A stretch of 61,354 bases of DNA from Nocardia concava NBRC 100430 (GCF_000308815.1 NZ_BAFX01000031.1:1-61354); one strand, 5' to 3'. Shown: positions 7,592 through 16,545, counted from the first letter of the stretch. The notes: generated by a model not told the origin, from the letters alone. Translations and numbers: made by a program.

Positions 7592-8902
7592 ATGAGACGC
7601 AGAATCCTGCTGTCCATGGTGGCCGCGTTGACCCTCACCACCCTGGTTCTCGGTGTGCCACTGGCGTTCACGGCCTGGCAGTGGGTGGAGGACATCAACC
7701 GCAATGAACTGCGCAACCGGCTCGAACTCATCTCCGAGGAGGTGACGCGGCAGGAGCGCGACGGCGTGGTGCAGGGGGACCTGGACACCCGGGCGGTGCG
7801 GCTGCTGATTCCGGCCAACGGGCGGCTGACCGTCATCTATCCGACCGCGGCGGAGTCCAACAAGCGGATCGATGTGGGCGCGGAGACCATCGAGGATCCG
7901 CTGGCCGAGTCCTGGTCGATGGGTACGGACGGCTCGTTGCGGCTCGAAGTGCCCTCGGCCCCAATGCATTCCATGCAGCGGCAGGCGCTGGGCGCGGTGC
8001 TGGGCCTGGTGCTCATCTCGCTGGGCGCGGGCATCGCGGTGGCGGTGGTGACCGCGCGCCGGGTGGCCGACCCGCTGCGCGATGTGGCGGCCCGCGCGGC
8101 CCGGCTGGCCATGGGTGACTTCCGTGCGGATCCGCGCCGCCACGGCATCACCGAACTGGATCGCGTCTCGGACGTATTGGATTCGGCCACAGTGGAAATC
8201 GCGGGCCGGCTGCAGCGCGAGCACGCGCTGGTCGCCGACGTCTCGCATCAGTTGCGCAGCCGCCTGACGGCCGTGCGCCTGCGGCTGGACGAGCTGTCGG
8301 TGAACGACGATCCGGCGGTCGTGCACGAGGCGGAAGAGGCCATGGCACAGGTGGATCGGCTCACCGACGCCATCGACGAACTGGTGCGCGCCTCCCGCGA
8401 CGAGGGTGCGGCCGAACGCGATCCGGTGCCGGTGGTCGCCGAATTGCGCAGTGTCGTAGCGGAATGGCGGCATCCGTTCGCCGAGGCCGGGCGCAAACTG
8501 GTGCTGCTCGGCGACCCGACTCTCAAAGCGCCCGTGACGGGTTCGCGCCTGCGCGAGGCGCTGGCGGTGCTGGTCGACAATGCCCTCATGCACGGCGGCG
8601 GCACCTGCACGGTGTCGGTGCGCACGGTGGCCGGACGCATGGACGACAGCGAGCCGCTGGTGGTCGTCGAGGTCGCGGACGAGGGCGACGGTGTTCGAGA
8701 TGAGTTGGCCCCGCACATCTTCGACCGCGGTTTCTCGGCGGCCGGGTCCACGGGCGTCGGGTTGGCTCTGGCTCGCGCGTTGATCGAGGCCGATGGTGGC
8801 CGTCTCGAATTGCAGCGCCGCCGCCCTGCCTTGTTCGCGGTCTTCCTCGGTTCCTCCGGTGTCGCCTCCCGCCCGATCGCGGTCGGCACCGAGCCGCGCT
8901 GA
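7592..8902 (+). CDS. Sensor histidine kinase, partner of the upstream regulator
   Basis: 436 residues from ATG 7592 (GAGG about 10 nt upstream); an in-frame GTG at 7535 would add 19 residues ahead of the first membrane helix. The order is TM1 (about 5-27), a periplasmic loop of about 100 residues, TM2 (about 132-155), HAMP, and a phosphorylation box with H219 in D-V-S-H-Q-L-R-S-R-L. This box differs from the usual S-H-E-L-R-T-P-L: Q replaces E and R replaces the conserved P. The ATPase domain has an N-box (V-D-N-A-L-M-H-G), a D-E-G-D-G-V box and a G-S-T-G-V-G-L-A-L box. It should phosphorylate the regulator encoded 84 nt upstream. Confidence 0.92.
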   Translation: MRRRILLSMVAALTLTTLVLGVPLAFTAWQWVEDINRNELRNRLELISEEVTRQERDGVVQGDLDTRAVRLLIPANGRLTVIYPTAAESNKRIDVGAETIEDPLAESWSMGTDGSLRLEVPSAPMHSMQRQALGAVLGLVLISLGAGIAVAVVTARRVADPLRDVAARAARLAMGDFRADPRRHGITELDRVSDVLDSATVEIAGRLQREHALVADVSHQLRSRLTAVRLRLDELSVNDDPAVVHEAEEAMAQVDRLTDAIDELVRASRDEGAAERDPVPVVAELRSVVAEWRHPFAEAGRKLVLLGDPTLKAPVTGSRLREALAVLVDNALMHGGGTCTVSVRTVAGRMDDSEPLVVVEVADEGDGVRDELAPHIFDRGFSAAGSTGVGLALARALIEADGGRLELQRRRPALFAVFLGSSGVASRPIAVGTEPR

Positions 8903-8912
8903 TCTTCTATCC

Positions 8913-8931
8913 GTTCTCTAACTGTTCGTTA
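8913..8931. promoter_or_regulatory. 11-bp direct repeats, candidate OmpR-type box
   Basis: GTTCTCTA (8913-8920) and GTTCGTTA (8924-8931) repeat with an 11-bp period, the layout bound by dimers of OmpR/PhoP-type regulators. They lie 85-103 nt before the small secreted protein gene, between two OmpR-family systems. The same stretch can also form a short hairpin (CTAAC/GTTAG, 8918-8932). Confidence 0.4.
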
Positions 8932-8945
8932 GTCGCCGCTGAGAA

Positions 8946-8983
8946 GTCGCTTCCTACCTTCGGATTCGTCAGAAGGAAGCGAC
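8946..8983. repeat. Long inverted repeat in the leader of the secreted protein gene
   Basis: GTCGCTTCCT (8946-8955) pairs perfectly with AGGAAGCGAC (8974-8983). It lies 33 nt before the ATG at 9016 and could be an operator or a leader-RNA hairpin. Confidence 0.45.
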
Positions 8984-9015
8984 GAGGAATCGTCGACAAG
9001 AGAGCAGGAGATGTC

Positions 9016-9402
9016 ATGCAGAAGCGCACCGTCCGCCGCACCGTCACCGCCGGTGTCCTCGGAGCCGCCGCCCTCGGCGTGCTCGCGATTCCCGCGGTCG
9101 CCAATGCCGCGACCCCGGATTCGGTTGCCGCGCTGGTGGATACGGGCAGCGCCGGACCGGCCGCCCCGGTCACCCCCGCCGTCCCCGGTGGGCCGGGTGT
9201 CCTGGTCACCCAGGATCAGGACGGCAATGTCACCGTGCGCCCGGCCGAGCCCGGCATGCCGATCCCGCCGGGTGCGGTGCCCGCCATCCCGCTGCAGCCG
9301 GGTACGCCGGGGCCGGGGCAGCACGTGATCATCCAGCGCGACGATCGCGGCCCGGTGCCCGGCTCGCCCGCCGACACCATCGTGGTGAGCCCGGCTCGCT
9401 GA
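9016..9402 (+). CDS. Small secreted Pro-rich protein
   Basis: 128 residues with a classic Sec signal peptide: basic K-R-T-V-R-R, a hydrophobic core, and a likely cut after A-N-A (about residue 31). The mature part is about 97 residues, rich in Pro, Gly, Val and Ala, without Cys or any recognised domain. Residues [13 protein letters not shown] may form a short beta segment. AGGAG lies 5 nt before the ATG. Its place between two two-component systems, with a direct-repeat box upstream, suggests it is a target of one of them. The function is unknown. Confidence 0.8.
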   Translation: MQKRTVRRTVTAGVLGAAALGVLAIPAVANAATPDSVAALVDTGSAGPAAPVTPAVPGGPGVLVTQDQDGNVTVRPAEPGMPIPPGAVPAIPLQPGTPGPGQHVIIQRDDRGPVPGSPADTIVVSPAR

Positions 9403-9425
9403 GAACCCTCCTCAGCCTGCGTCAG

Positions 9426-9431
9426 TATCGT
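9426..9431 (+). promoter_or_regulatory. -10 element TATCGT upstream of prrA
   Basis: TATCGT ends 8 nt before the GTG at 9440. There is no ribosome binding site, so the start looks leaderless or nearly so. Confidence 0.4.
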
Positions 9432-9439
9432 CTGATCTC

Positions 9440-10132
9440 GTGACGAGTCCCCGGATTCTGATTGTGGACGACGACGTCAGGGTGCTGGCCTCGGTGGCGC
9501 GGGGGCTCCGGATGTCCGGTTTCGAGGTCGAGACCGCGGCGGACGGGGCCGCCGCGCTCCGGCATATCGGCACCGATGCCCCGCAGGCCATGGTGCTGGA
9601 CCTGAACATGCCGAATCTGGATGGCGTCCAGGTGGTCACGGCCCTGCGCTCGCTGGGCAATGACATCCCGATCTGCGTGCTGAGCGCCCGCTCCGAGGTG
9701 ACCGACCGCATCGACGCCCTGGAGGCCGGGGCCGACGACTACCTCACCAAGCCGTTCGATCTCGGCGAACTGGTCGCCCGCCTGCGCGCCATGCTGCGCC
9801 GCGCGCCCACGCCCGCCCATGTCGCCGACGATCGCATCGTGGTCGGTCCGCTGACCGTGCAGCCGGGCGCGCGCCGGGCCGCCATCGACGGCACGCCCCT
9901 CGACCTCACCAAACGCGAATTCGATCTGCTCGCGGCGCTGGCCGCCGCGCCCGGCCAGGTCTTCTCCCGGGCCCAGCTGCTGGACCGGGTCTGGGGCTAC
10001 GACTTCGAGACCCAGACCAAGGTCGTGGACGTGTTCGTCTCCTATCTCCGCCGCAAGATCGAGGACACCGGATGCCCGCGCCTGATCCACACCGTCCGAG
10101 GCGTCGGCTTCGTCCTGCGGACCGAGCCGTGA
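9440..10132 (+). CDS. prrA: Two-component response regulator PrrA
   Basis: 230 residues, OmpR family. It resembles mycobacterial PrrA along its whole length: V-D-D-D near the N-terminus, the receiver core [12 protein letters not shown] with acceptor D54, [19 protein letters not shown], then the DNA-binding domain with [15 protein letters not shown] and V-W-G-Y-D-F. PrrA is essential in M. tuberculosis and responds to intracellular and nitrogen-related cues; a similar role here is inferred. The stop overlaps the kinase start (GTGA). Confidence 0.92.
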   Translation: MTSPRILIVDDDVRVLASVARGLRMSGFEVETAADGAAALRHIGTDAPQAMVLDLNMPNLDGVQVVTALRSLGNDIPICVLSARSEVTDRIDALEAGADDYLTKPFDLGELVARLRAMLRRAPTPAHVADDRIVVGPLTVQPGARRAAIDGTPLDLTKREFDLLAALAAAPGQVFSRAQLLDRVWGYDFETQTKVVDVFVSYLRRKIEDTGCPRLIHTVRGVGFVLRTEP

Positions 10133-11433
10133 GGCGGTTCCGGATGCCGCGTGCGCGGCGGCCGATGTCGTTGCGGGCGCGGGTCGCGTTCGCGAGTGCG
10201 GCGACGGCGGCGGTCGTGGTCGCGGCCATGTCGGTGCTGCTGTTCGTCTTCGCGCCCGCCGATGCGGCGAATCAGACCGGTCGCGTGATCAAGGCGATCG
10301 CGCTCAGTCCGGCCGAGCCGCGGTCGACTCCCGCGACGCCCGCACCCGGAACCCCCGCGCTCCCGGCCCTGCCGACAGTGCCGTCACCGGGCGTGATCAT
10401 CACGCGGGTCGATCCGGGCAGCCCGGATGTGGAGTACTCACGGACCGTGGCGCTGGACGGCAATCCGGTCGCGGTGACGGTCCCCAATGACGTCGTCTCT
10501 GATTCGGCCACCCAGCAGCGGATCCGGATCGTGGCCATCGGTCTGACCGGGGTCGCATTGGCGGCCCTGCTGGGCTGGTATTTCGCGCATCGGGCGGTGG
10601 TGCCGCTGCGGCGGCTGACCGCGGCCACGGCCGGGCTGGGGGAAGGCGTCGCGCTGGAGACGCCGCGTCACCCGGTGGCCAGTGAGACAACGGAATTGGC
10701 CGAGGCCATGAACACCATGCTGGGCCGCATCGCGACCGAGCGGAAACACACCGACGAAGCCCTGGTCACCGCACGGGATTTCGCCGCCACGGCCGCACAC
10801 GAGCTGCGAACACCGTTGACTTCCATGCGCACCGATCTGCAGGTGCTGCGCTCCATGCCGGTGTCGGAGAGCGAGCGGGCGGAGATCATCGATGAGATCC
10901 TCGCCACCCAGAGCGCCCTCGAATCGACCCTGTTCGCCCTGGAACGGCTGGCGGTCGGCGACCTCACCACCGAATCCGATTGGGAGGACATCGATCTGGG
11001 CCAGCTCATCGACCAGGTCGTCGATGACGCGCGGCGCATGAATTCCGGTGTGATCTTGATCGCCGAGGAGGTCGAGCCGATTCGCCTGCGCGGTCTGGCC
11101 GCGGGCCTGCGCTCGGTGGTGGAGAACGCCGTCACCAATGCGGTCCGCCACGGCGCGGCATCTCGCGTCGAGATCGCGGCGCGGCGATCGGATGATCATG
11201 TCGTCCTGACCATCGACGACAACGGGAGCGGCATCCCGGAAGGGGAGCGGGAGCGGGTCTTCGAACGCTTCTACCGGGCGAGCGTGACGCCGGGCAGCGG
11301 TCTGGGTCTGGCATTGGTGGCGCAGCAGGCCCGCCTGCACGGCGGCACCGCGGCCATTGGGGAAAGTGCGTCCGGCGGCGTCCGCCTGACCGTCACCCTC
11401 AGCTGTGGCCCAGCTGCTCTTCGTTCTCGCTGA
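10129..11433 (+). CDS. prrB: Two-component sensor kinase PrrB
   Basis: 434 residues from GTG 10129, which overlaps the prrA stop by 4 nt (an ATG at 10144 is possible). Two membrane helices (about 22-45 and 136-156) flank a short Pro/Ala-rich sensor loop. A HAMP segment follows, then the H-box with H224 in [16 protein letters not shown]. The G-boxes [12 protein letters not shown] and [13 protein letters not shown] match PrrB closely. The C-terminus runs about 8 residues beyond the mycobacterial protein, and that extension overlaps the 3' end of the convergent gtrA gene by 35 bp. Confidence 0.92.
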   Translation: MRRFRMPRARRPMSLRARVAFASAATAAVVVAAMSVLLFVFAPADAANQTGRVIKAIALSPAEPRSTPATPAPGTPALPALPTVPSPGVIITRVDPGSPDVEYSRTVALDGNPVAVTVPNDVVSDSATQQRIRIVAIGLTGVALAALLGWYFAHRAVVPLRRLTAATAGLGEGVALETPRHPVASETTELAEAMNTMLGRIATERKHTDEALVTARDFAATAAHELRTPLTSMRTDLQVLRSMPVSESERAEIIDEILATQSALESTLFALERLAVGDLTTESDWEDIDLGQLIDQVVDDARRMNSGVILIAEEVEPIRLRGLAAGLRSVVENAVTNAVRHGAASRVEIAARRSDDHVVLTIDDNGSGIPEGERERVFERFYRASVTPGSGLGLALVAQQARLHGGTAAIGESASGGVRLTVTLSCGPAALRSR

Positions 11434-11947
11434 CCAGGTCTTCGAATTCGTCCTGCAGTTCCTGCATTTCGTCCGGAAAGACCCACTTCTTCATGGCGTA
11501 GAAGCGGAATGCCATTTGCAGCAGGTTGCCGATGATGAACGCGCTGAAGAAGTCGGCGATGTTCTCGACGGTGAAACTCACATTGGGCTGGCGCAGGTCG
11601 AAGACATAGCTGGAGACCCACAGCGGCAGCGCGGCCAGACCGACGCCGATGCCGCTGACCAGGAAGAACAACAGCGCTTCGTGGTGCTTCTCGCGGCCAC
11701 CGCGCTTGTCGAAGGTCCATTCCCGGTTGAGGATGTAGGACACGATGACCGCGACGATGCCCGACAGGATGCGGGCGACCGTCGGCTTGGTGTCGAGGAT
11801 CGTCCATTTCAGGAGATAGAAAATGCCCAGGTCGATGACGAACGTGGTCGCACCGACAATCGCGAACTTCAGCAGTTCGTAATGGCGGTCCGCGAGGGCC
11901 CGCAGCGGTGCGGGCAGGCGATTGACCACTTCGTCGACAAATGACAC
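11399..11947 (-). CDS. GtrA-family membrane protein (Rv3277-like)
   Basis: 182 residues with four predicted membrane helices. It carries the family pattern K-F-A-I-V-G-A-T-T-F-V-I-D near the N-terminus, and N-R-E-W-T-F. GtrA-like proteins are thought to move lipid-linked sugars across the membrane for cell-wall polysaccharide modification. The C-terminal tail is acidic (E-L-Q-D-E-F-E-D). The position next to purK matches Rv3277. It starts at a leaderless-type GTG at 11947. Its last 35 bp overlap the end of prrB on the other strand. Confidence 0.9.
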   Translation of the reverse strand: MSFVDEVVNRLPAPLRALADRHYELLKFAIVGATTFVIDLGIFYLLKWTILDTKPTVARILSGIVAVIVSYILNREWTFDKRGGREKHHEALLFFLVSGIGVGLAALPLWVSSYVFDLRQPNVSFTVENIADFFSAFIIGNLLQMAFRFYAMKKWVFPDEMQELQDEFEDLVSENEEQLGHS

Positions 11948-11953
11948 CCCGCG

Positions 11954-11959
11954 AGTCTA
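11954..11959 (-). promoter_or_regulatory. -10 element TAGACT of a leaderless start (gtrA-like gene)
   Basis: On the minus strand TAGACT ends 6 nt before the GTG at 11947. No ribosome binding site is present. Confidence 0.5.
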
Positions 11960-12063
11960 CGTCTCCGGCGCGACGGCTGTCGGCCCGGTACAAATAGGGG
12001 CAGATACCTGTCATGCGACCCGCCGGTCAGAACCCGATGGGTGTCATGACAACATGGTGCAGC

Positions 12064-13269
12064 GTGAGCGCCCGTTCCTTCGATTCCTCCGCGATGCCGA
12101 CCGTCACCATGATCGGCGGTGGCCAGCTCGCGCGCATGACCCATCAGGCGGCCATCGCGCTGGGGCAGCGGCTGCGCGTGCTCGCCGAGCGTCCCGACGA
12201 TCCGGCCGCCCAGGTGACGCCGGACGTGGTGTTCGGCCATCACGACGATCTGTCCGCGCTGCGCAAGGCCGCGACGGGGTCGCACGCGGTGACCTTCGAT
12301 CACGAGCATGTGCCGACCGAGCACCTCGAGGCGCTCATCGCCGAGGGCGTGAATGTGCAGCCGCCGCCGTCGGCGCTGATCTTCGCGCAGGACAAGCTGC
12401 GCATGCGCCGCAAGCTGGCCGAGCTGGGCGTGCCGATCCCGGCCTACACCGAGGTGACTTCCGTCTCGGATGCCGTGGCCTTCGCCGACGAGCACGGCTG
12501 GCCGTTCGTGCTCAAGGCGGTGCGCGGCGGCTACGACGGCCGCGGCGTGTGGATGCCCGCCGATGCCGCCGGGGCCGCGCCGATCATCGAAGATCAGCTG
12601 GCGCACGGCGTCTCGCTCATGGCCGAGGCCAAGGTGGATCTGAAGCGTGAGCTGTCGGCCATGGTGGCGCGCTCGCCGTTCGGTCAGGCCGCCGCCTGGC
12701 CGGTGGTGGAGACCGTGCAGCGCAACGGTCAGTGCGCGGTGGTCATCGCGCCCGCCCAGAACCTGTCCGAGGCCAAGGCCACCGAGGCCGAGGCGCTCGC
12801 GCTGCGGCTGGCCGCCGAACTCGGGGTCACCGGCGCGATGGCGGTGGAGCTGTTCGAGACCCACACCGGCGAACTGCTCGTCAACGAGCTCGCCATGCGC
12901 CCGCACAACTCCGGCCACTGGGGCATGGACGGCGCCTGCACCGGCCAGTTCGAACAGCATCTGCGCGCGGTCCTCGACTACCCGCTCGGCAGCACCAAGC
13001 CGCTGGCCCCGGTCACCGTCATGGCCAATATCCTGGGCGCCCCGCAGGCCCCCGAGATGTCCATGGACGAACGCCTGCACCACCTTTCGGCCCGGCTCCC
13101 CGAGGCCAAGGTGCACCTCTACGGCAAGGGCGAGCGCCCCGATCGCAAGATCGGCCACCTCAATATCCTCGGCGACGACCCCGCCGAGACCCGCGAAAAG
13201 GCCGAGCGCGCGGCACATTGGATGTCGCACGCCGTTTGGACCGACGGATGGGATCCGCATCATGACTGA
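12064..13269 (+). CDS. purK: N5-carboxyaminoimidazole ribonucleotide synthase
   Basis: ATP-grasp enzyme of purine synthesis that converts AIR plus bicarbonate to N5-CAIR. Hallmarks are the N-terminal [29 protein letters not shown] and the late [12 protein letters not shown]. The exact start is unclear. In-frame ATGs at 12013 and 12046, this GTG at 12064 and an ATG at 12094 (directly before the conserved core) are all possible, and none has a good ribosome binding site. The 3' end overlaps purE by 8 bp, so the pair is coupled. Confidence 0.93.
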   Translation: MSARSFDSSAMPTVTMIGGGQLARMTHQAAIALGQRLRVLAERPDDPAAQVTPDVVFGHHDDLSALRKAATGSHAVTFDHEHVPTEHLEALIAEGVNVQPPPSALIFAQDKLRMRRKLAELGVPIPAYTEVTSVSDAVAFADEHGWPFVLKAVRGGYDGRGVWMPADAAGAAPIIEDQLAHGVSLMAEAKVDLKRELSAMVARSPFGQAAAWPVVETVQRNGQCAVVIAPAQNLSEAKATEAEALALRLAAELGVTGAMAVELFETHTGELLVNELAMRPHNSGHWGMDGACTGQFEQHLRAVLDYPLGSTKPLAPVTVMANILGAPQAPEMSMDERLHHLSARLPEAKVHLYGKGERPDRKIGHLNILGDDPAETREKAERAAHWMSHAVWTDGWDPHHD

Positions 13270-13765
13270 ATCTGCCCAGGTCGGCCTCATCATGGGCTCC
13301 GACTCCGACTGGCCCACCATGGAAGCCGCCGCCGAGGCCCTGGCCGAATTCGGCATCCGCTTCGAGGTCGGCGTCGTCTCCGCCCACCGCACCCCCCAGC
13401 GCATGCTCGACTACGCCAAGAACGCCGCAGACCGCGGCATCAAGGTCATCATCGCGGGTGCGGGCGGCGCCGCCCACCTCCCCGGCATGGTCGCCTCCGC
13501 CACCCCGCTCCCCGTCATCGGCGTCCCCGTCCCCCTGAAGTACCTCGACGGCATGGACTCCCTGCTCTCGATCGTCCAGATGCCCGCGGGCGTCCCGGTC
13601 GCCACCGTCTCCATCGGCGGCGCCCGCAACGCGGGTCTGCTCGCCGTCCGCATCCTCGCGTCCTCCGATCCCGAACTCCGTTCCCGCATGGAGCGATTCC
13701 AGGCGAGCCTCGAGCAGCTGGTCCTCGAGAAGGACGAAGCCCTCCGCACCAAGCTCCTGGGCTAG
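13262..13765 (+). CDS. purE: N5-carboxyaminoimidazole ribonucleotide mutase
   Basis: 167 residues, class I PurE, which moves the carboxylate of N5-CAIR to give CAIR. Signature segments are [23 protein letters not shown] (catalytic His), [12 protein letters not shown] and [16 protein letters not shown]. The start ATG lies inside the last codons of purK (8-bp overlap), the usual purKE coupling. Confidence 0.96.
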   Translation: MTESAQVGLIMGSDSDWPTMEAAAEALAEFGIRFEVGVVSAHRTPQRMLDYAKNAADRGIKVIIAGAGGAAHLPGMVASATPLPVIGVPVPLKYLDGMDSLLSIVQMPAGVPVATVSIGGARNAGLLAVRILASSDPELRSRMERFQASLEQLVLEKDEALRTKLLG

Positions 13766-13789
13766 CGCAATCGCTGGTCATCGGGCCGC

Positions 13790-13795
13790 TACCGT
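13790..13795 (+). promoter_or_regulatory. -10 element TACCGT of a leaderless start
   Basis: TACCGT ends 6 nt before the ATG at 13802. There is no ribosome binding site. Confidence 0.5.
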
Positions 13796-13801
13796 TGGCG
13801 G

Positions 13802-14491
13802 ATGCCCAGTGACCTGCCTGTGCGGCCGCGCGCCGACGCGGATTCGACCGAGCGACGCCTGACCGTGGTGGATCAGGCGCTGCGGTTGTTCGCCGAAAAG
13901 GGTTATGAGGCAACGACGGTCGATGAGATCGCGGAGGCGGCGGGGATTTCGCGGCGGACCTTCTTTCGGCAGTTCCGGTCGAAGGAGGATGTGGTTTTCG
14001 CCGACCACGAGTCGCAGTTGGCCCAGGCGCGGGCGTTCCTGGATGCGGCGCAAGGGGATCCGTGGGATGCCGTGTGCGAGGCCGTGGCCGAGGTCTTCGA
14101 GCGGTTCACGCAGTGGCGGGAGATCGCGGCGCGGCGGTATCGGGTGGTGCGGCAGGTGCCGACGCTGCGGGAGCGGGAGATCGTGACGGTCTTCCGGTAC
14201 GAGCGGTTGTTCACCGATTACCTGCGTCGGAGGTTGCAGGGGACCTCGGATTTGACGTTGGTGCAGTTCACCGCGGCGGTGACCGCGACGCACAACTATC
14301 TGTTGCGGCGGATGGTGCGCGGCGAGTCGCAGGCGAGCCCCGCGGATCTGCGCACGGCGCTGGCGGCGATTCCGCGCGGCGGCCGCGAGAGTGCCGCCGC
14401 ATCGGAGGAGATGGTGGTCGCGGTGTTCCCCCGTGATCTCTCACCCCGGCAGGTCGCCGATCTTCTCGCGCGTCGGCTCGATACCCTTTAG
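13802..14491 (+). CDS. TetR-family regulator, likely of fadE25
   Basis: 229 residues. The N-terminal helix-turn-helix (about 18-65) has A-L-R-L-F-A-E-K-G-Y-E-A-T-T-V-D-E-I-A and A-A-G-I-S-R-R-T-F-F-R-Q-F-R-S-K-E-D. The C-terminal ligand domain is Arg-rich and not assignable. It lies 136 bp upstream of fadE25 on the same strand, and the gap holds two similar 13-bp palindromes around a TATACT promoter. Control of fadE25 is therefore likely, possibly with an acyl-CoA ligand. Codon use differs slightly from neighbours (more GCG/CGG). Confidence 0.88.
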   Translation: MPSDLPVRPRADADSTERRLTVVDQALRLFAEKGYEATTVDEIAEAAGISRRTFFRQFRSKEDVVFADHESQLAQARAFLDAAQGDPWDAVCEAVAEVFERFTQWREIAARRYRVVRQVPTLREREIVTVFRYERLFTDYLRRRLQGTSDLTLVQFTAAVTATHNYLLRRMVRGESQASPADLRTALAAIPRGGRESAAASEEMVVAVFPRDLSPRQVADLLARRLDTL

Positions 14492-14512
14492 GCGTCACTC
14501 GGCACCTCTCAT

Positions 14513-14525
14513 GACACTCGGTGCC
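14513..14525. promoter_or_regulatory. Operator-like palindrome 1 upstream of fadE25
   Basis: GACACTCGGTGCC, an imperfect palindrome on the plan GRCACTNRGTGCC. It shares 10 of 13 positions with the copy at 14589-14601. An extra GGCACC half-site lies at 14501-14506. Confidence 0.5.
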
Positions 14526-14571
14526 ATGCTTGTGTGACGAAATACCCGCACGTGGCCGCGTTATCTCAACG

Positions 14572-14577
14572 TATACT
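14572..14577 (+). promoter_or_regulatory. fadE25 promoter -10 (TATACT)
   Basis: A near-consensus TATACT, with the predicted start of transcription around 14583. It lies between two palindromes, and the second one (14589-14601) would sit just downstream of the start. No good -35 is visible. Confidence 0.55.
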
Positions 14578-14588
14578 CGGCTTCGACT

Positions 14589-14601
14589 GGCACTGAGTGC
14601 C
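14589..14601. promoter_or_regulatory. Operator-like palindrome 2 upstream of fadE25
   Basis: GGCACTGAGTGCC is a perfect 6-bp inverted repeat around a central G, placed just after the predicted transcription start. It is a good position for repression by the upstream TetR protein. Confidence 0.6.
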
Positions 14602-14627
14602 GTACCGACGACCAGGAGAGACACCTC

Positions 14628-15785
14628 ATGGCGGGCAACCCCGACTTCAATCTGTTCCAGCTCGAGGACTTCCACCACGAGCTGCGTGAGGCCATTCGCG
14701 GCCTGTCCGAGAAGGAAATCGCGCCCTACGCCAAGGACGTCGACGGCAACGCCCGCTTCCCTGAGGAGGCGCTGACCGCCCTCAACGCGGCCGGCTTCAA
14801 CGCCGTGCACGTGCCGGACGCCTACGGCGGCCAGGGTGCGGACTCGGTCGCCACCTGCATCGTGATCGAAGAGGTCGCCCGCGTCTGCGGTTCCTCCTCG
14901 CTCATCCCGGCCGTCAACAAGCTGGGCACCATGGGCCTGATCCTGAAGGGCTCCGAGGAGCTCAAGCAGAAGGTGCTGCCGGACATCGTGAACGGCGAGA
15001 TGGCCTCCTACGCGCTGTCCGAGCGCGAGGCGGGTTCCGACGCCGGCTCCATGCGCACCCGCGCCCGTCGCGACGGCGACGACTGGGTCATCAACGGCTC
15101 CAAGTGCTGGATCACCAACGGCGGCAAGTCCTCCTGGTACACCGTCATGGCGGTCACCGATCCGGAGAAGGGCGCCAACGGCATCTCCGCGTTCATGGTG
15201 CACAAGGACGACGAGGGCTTCGTGGTCGGTCCGCTCGAGCACAAGCTCGGCATCAAGGGCTCTCCGACCGCGGAACTGTACTTCGAGAACTGCCGCGTCC
15301 CCGCGGACCGCATGATCGGCGCCGAGGGCACCGGCTTCAAGACCGCCCTCGAGACCCTCGACCACACCCGCCCGACCATCGGCGCGCAGGCCGTCGGCAT
15401 CGCCCAGGGCGCCCTGGACGCCGCGATCGCCTACACCAAGGACCGCAAGCAGTTCGGCAAGACCATCGCGTCCTTCCAGAACACCGAGTTCATGCTGGCT
15501 GACATGGCCATGAAGATCGAGGCCGCCCGCCTCATGGTCTACACCTCCGCGGCTCGCGCCGAGCGCGGCGAGAAGAACCTCGGCTTCATCTCCGCCGCCG
15601 CCAAGTGCTTCGCCTCGGATGTGGCCATGGAAGTCACCACCAACGCCGTCCAGCTCTTCGGCGGCGCCGGCTACACCACCGACTTCCCCGTCGAGCGCAT
15701 GATGCGCGACGCCAAGATCACCCAGATCTACGAGGGCACCAACCAGATCCAGCGCGTCGTCATGTCCCGCCAGATCCTCCGCTGA
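14628..15785 (+). CDS. fadE25: Acyl-CoA dehydrogenase FadE25
   Basis: 385 residues, FAD-dependent, catalysing the first step of beta-oxidation (alpha,beta-dehydrogenation of acyl-CoA). It closely follows M. tuberculosis FadE25: A-D-S-V-A-T-C-I-V-I-E-E-V-A-R, Y-A-L-S-E-R-E-A-G-S-D-A, K-C-W-I-T-N-G-G-K-S, D-R-K-Q-F-G, Q-L-F-G-G-A-G-Y, and the C-terminal I-Y-E-G-T-N-Q-I-Q-R with the catalytic Glu. AGGAGAG lies 8 nt before the ATG. It is followed by a clear terminator at 15811-15845. Confidence 0.95.
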   Translation: MAGNPDFNLFQLEDFHHELREAIRGLSEKEIAPYAKDVDGNARFPEEALTALNAAGFNAVHVPDAYGGQGADSVATCIVIEEVARVCGSSSLIPAVNKLGTMGLILKGSEELKQKVLPDIVNGEMASYALSEREAGSDAGSMRTRARRDGDDWVINGSKCWITNGGKSSWYTVMAVTDPEKGANGISAFMVHKDDEGFVVGPLEHKLGIKGSPTAELYFENCRVPADRMIGAEGTGFKTALETLDHTRPTIGAQAVGIAQGALDAAIAYTKDRKQFGKTIASFQNTEFMLADMAMKIEAARLMVYTSAARAERGEKNLGFISAAAKCFASDVAMEVTTNAVQLFGGAGYTTDFPVERMMRDAKITQIYEGTNQIQRVVMSRQILR

Positions 15786-15810
15786 TCCTTTCGGCGAATT
15801 CGTAAGTCCC

Positions 15811-15845
15811 GGAGGCGGTTCCGAGTTTCGACTCGGGCCGCCTCC
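15811..15845 (+). terminator. Intrinsic terminator after fadE25
   Basis: GGAGGCGG plus CGAGT pairs with ACTCG plus CCGCCTCC around a TTCG tetraloop, with a small internal mismatch. It lies 26 nt after the fadE25 stop. Confidence 0.85.
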
Positions 15846-16221
15846 GCTCGTCTGCGGGGGTGTCGTGTCAAGGCGTCTTGCGGGCGGTAGCCGCAATGTG
15901 TGGTGCGTCACACTGAAATGGTTATTATTAACAGCTAACTGAGGGCCTCGTGCGGCTGCCCCCGAAGGGGCCCGGGGCTCGCTGCTGCCGTGCCCGCCAA
16001 GATCATTCGGAGTGGGCCGGTGCAGGCCGCGTGCCGCGCGGGGTCGACTCGCCTTCGTGGGCGCGCCGAAATCTGTTCGGTAACTGCAGAATTGCCCGAG
16101 CGGATGGTTCGCCGTCGATGTGCGGTGCGGGGGTTCGCCGGGATGTTTATTTACGGCTTCCTCAGGTAAAGCACGGGTTTGAGGTCTGTTCGGGTGGGGA
16201 TGCCGGGGGCACTATGGAGCC
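15846..16221. other. Non-coding stretch with a local AT-rich patch
   Basis: No convincing gene in 376 bp; codon-position bias is absent in the open frames here. An unusually AT-rich patch at 15921-15939 begins with GTTATTATTAAC and ends with TAAC, so its ends form GTTA/TAAC. It contains TATTAT, which could be a -10 element or a protein-binding site. CCCCGAAGGGG near 15960-15970 can form a small hairpin. Nothing else was seen. Confidence 0.4.
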
Positions 16222-16545
16222 ATGGCCGGAGTCGAAATCAACGACACCTTCGTCCGGCGCACGTTGGCTGACGGACGGGTGGAAGAGGTCGCGTGGACGG
16301 AACTGGCAGAGGTGCGGATCATTACGGCGGCGGACGGGCCGTTCGCCGGGGATGTGTTCTTCGTGTTGATCGGGGCGACGGGTAAGGGTTGCGTGGTCCC
16401 GTATTCGGCGGCCGACACCGCGTTCCTGGCGAAGCTGCAGTCGCTGCCGGGGTTCGACGACGTGAAGGTGAGCGAGGCGATGGTGGGCAGCGCCGACCGG
16501 CATTTCCGGGTCTGGCAGCGCCACCACGCGCCGCGCGCGAATTAA
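16222..16545 (+). CDS. Conserved hypothetical protein
   Basis: 107 residues. The pattern V-R-R-T-L-A-D-G-R-V-E-E-V-A-W-T-E-L-A-E-V-R-I-I-T, D-G-P-F-A-G-D-V-F-F-V-L, G-C-V-V-P and L-P-G-F-D resembles a small family of uncharacterised bacterial proteins that I remember only by this pattern. It is predicted to be a compact alpha/beta cytosolic protein. The last 4 bp overlap the end of the convergent GNAT gene. No ribosome binding site or clear leaderless -10 is visible. Confidence 0.7.
   Translation: MAGVEINDTFVRRTLADGRVEEVAWTELAEVRIITAADGPFAGDVFFVLIGATGKGCVVPYSAADTAFLAKLQSLPGFDDVKVSEAMVGSADRHFRVWQRHHAPRAN

Noticed and set aside
14268..15911. 547-codon minus-strand open frame opposite fadE25
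   Set aside because: Antisense shadow with repetitive Val/Gly/Asp/His product and no start signals; FadE25 on the plus strand is certain.
15950..16369. Open frame reading from the non-coding stretch into the 16222 gene
   Set aside because: Cys/Arg-rich product without codon bias; it overlaps the better-supported conserved gene in another frame.
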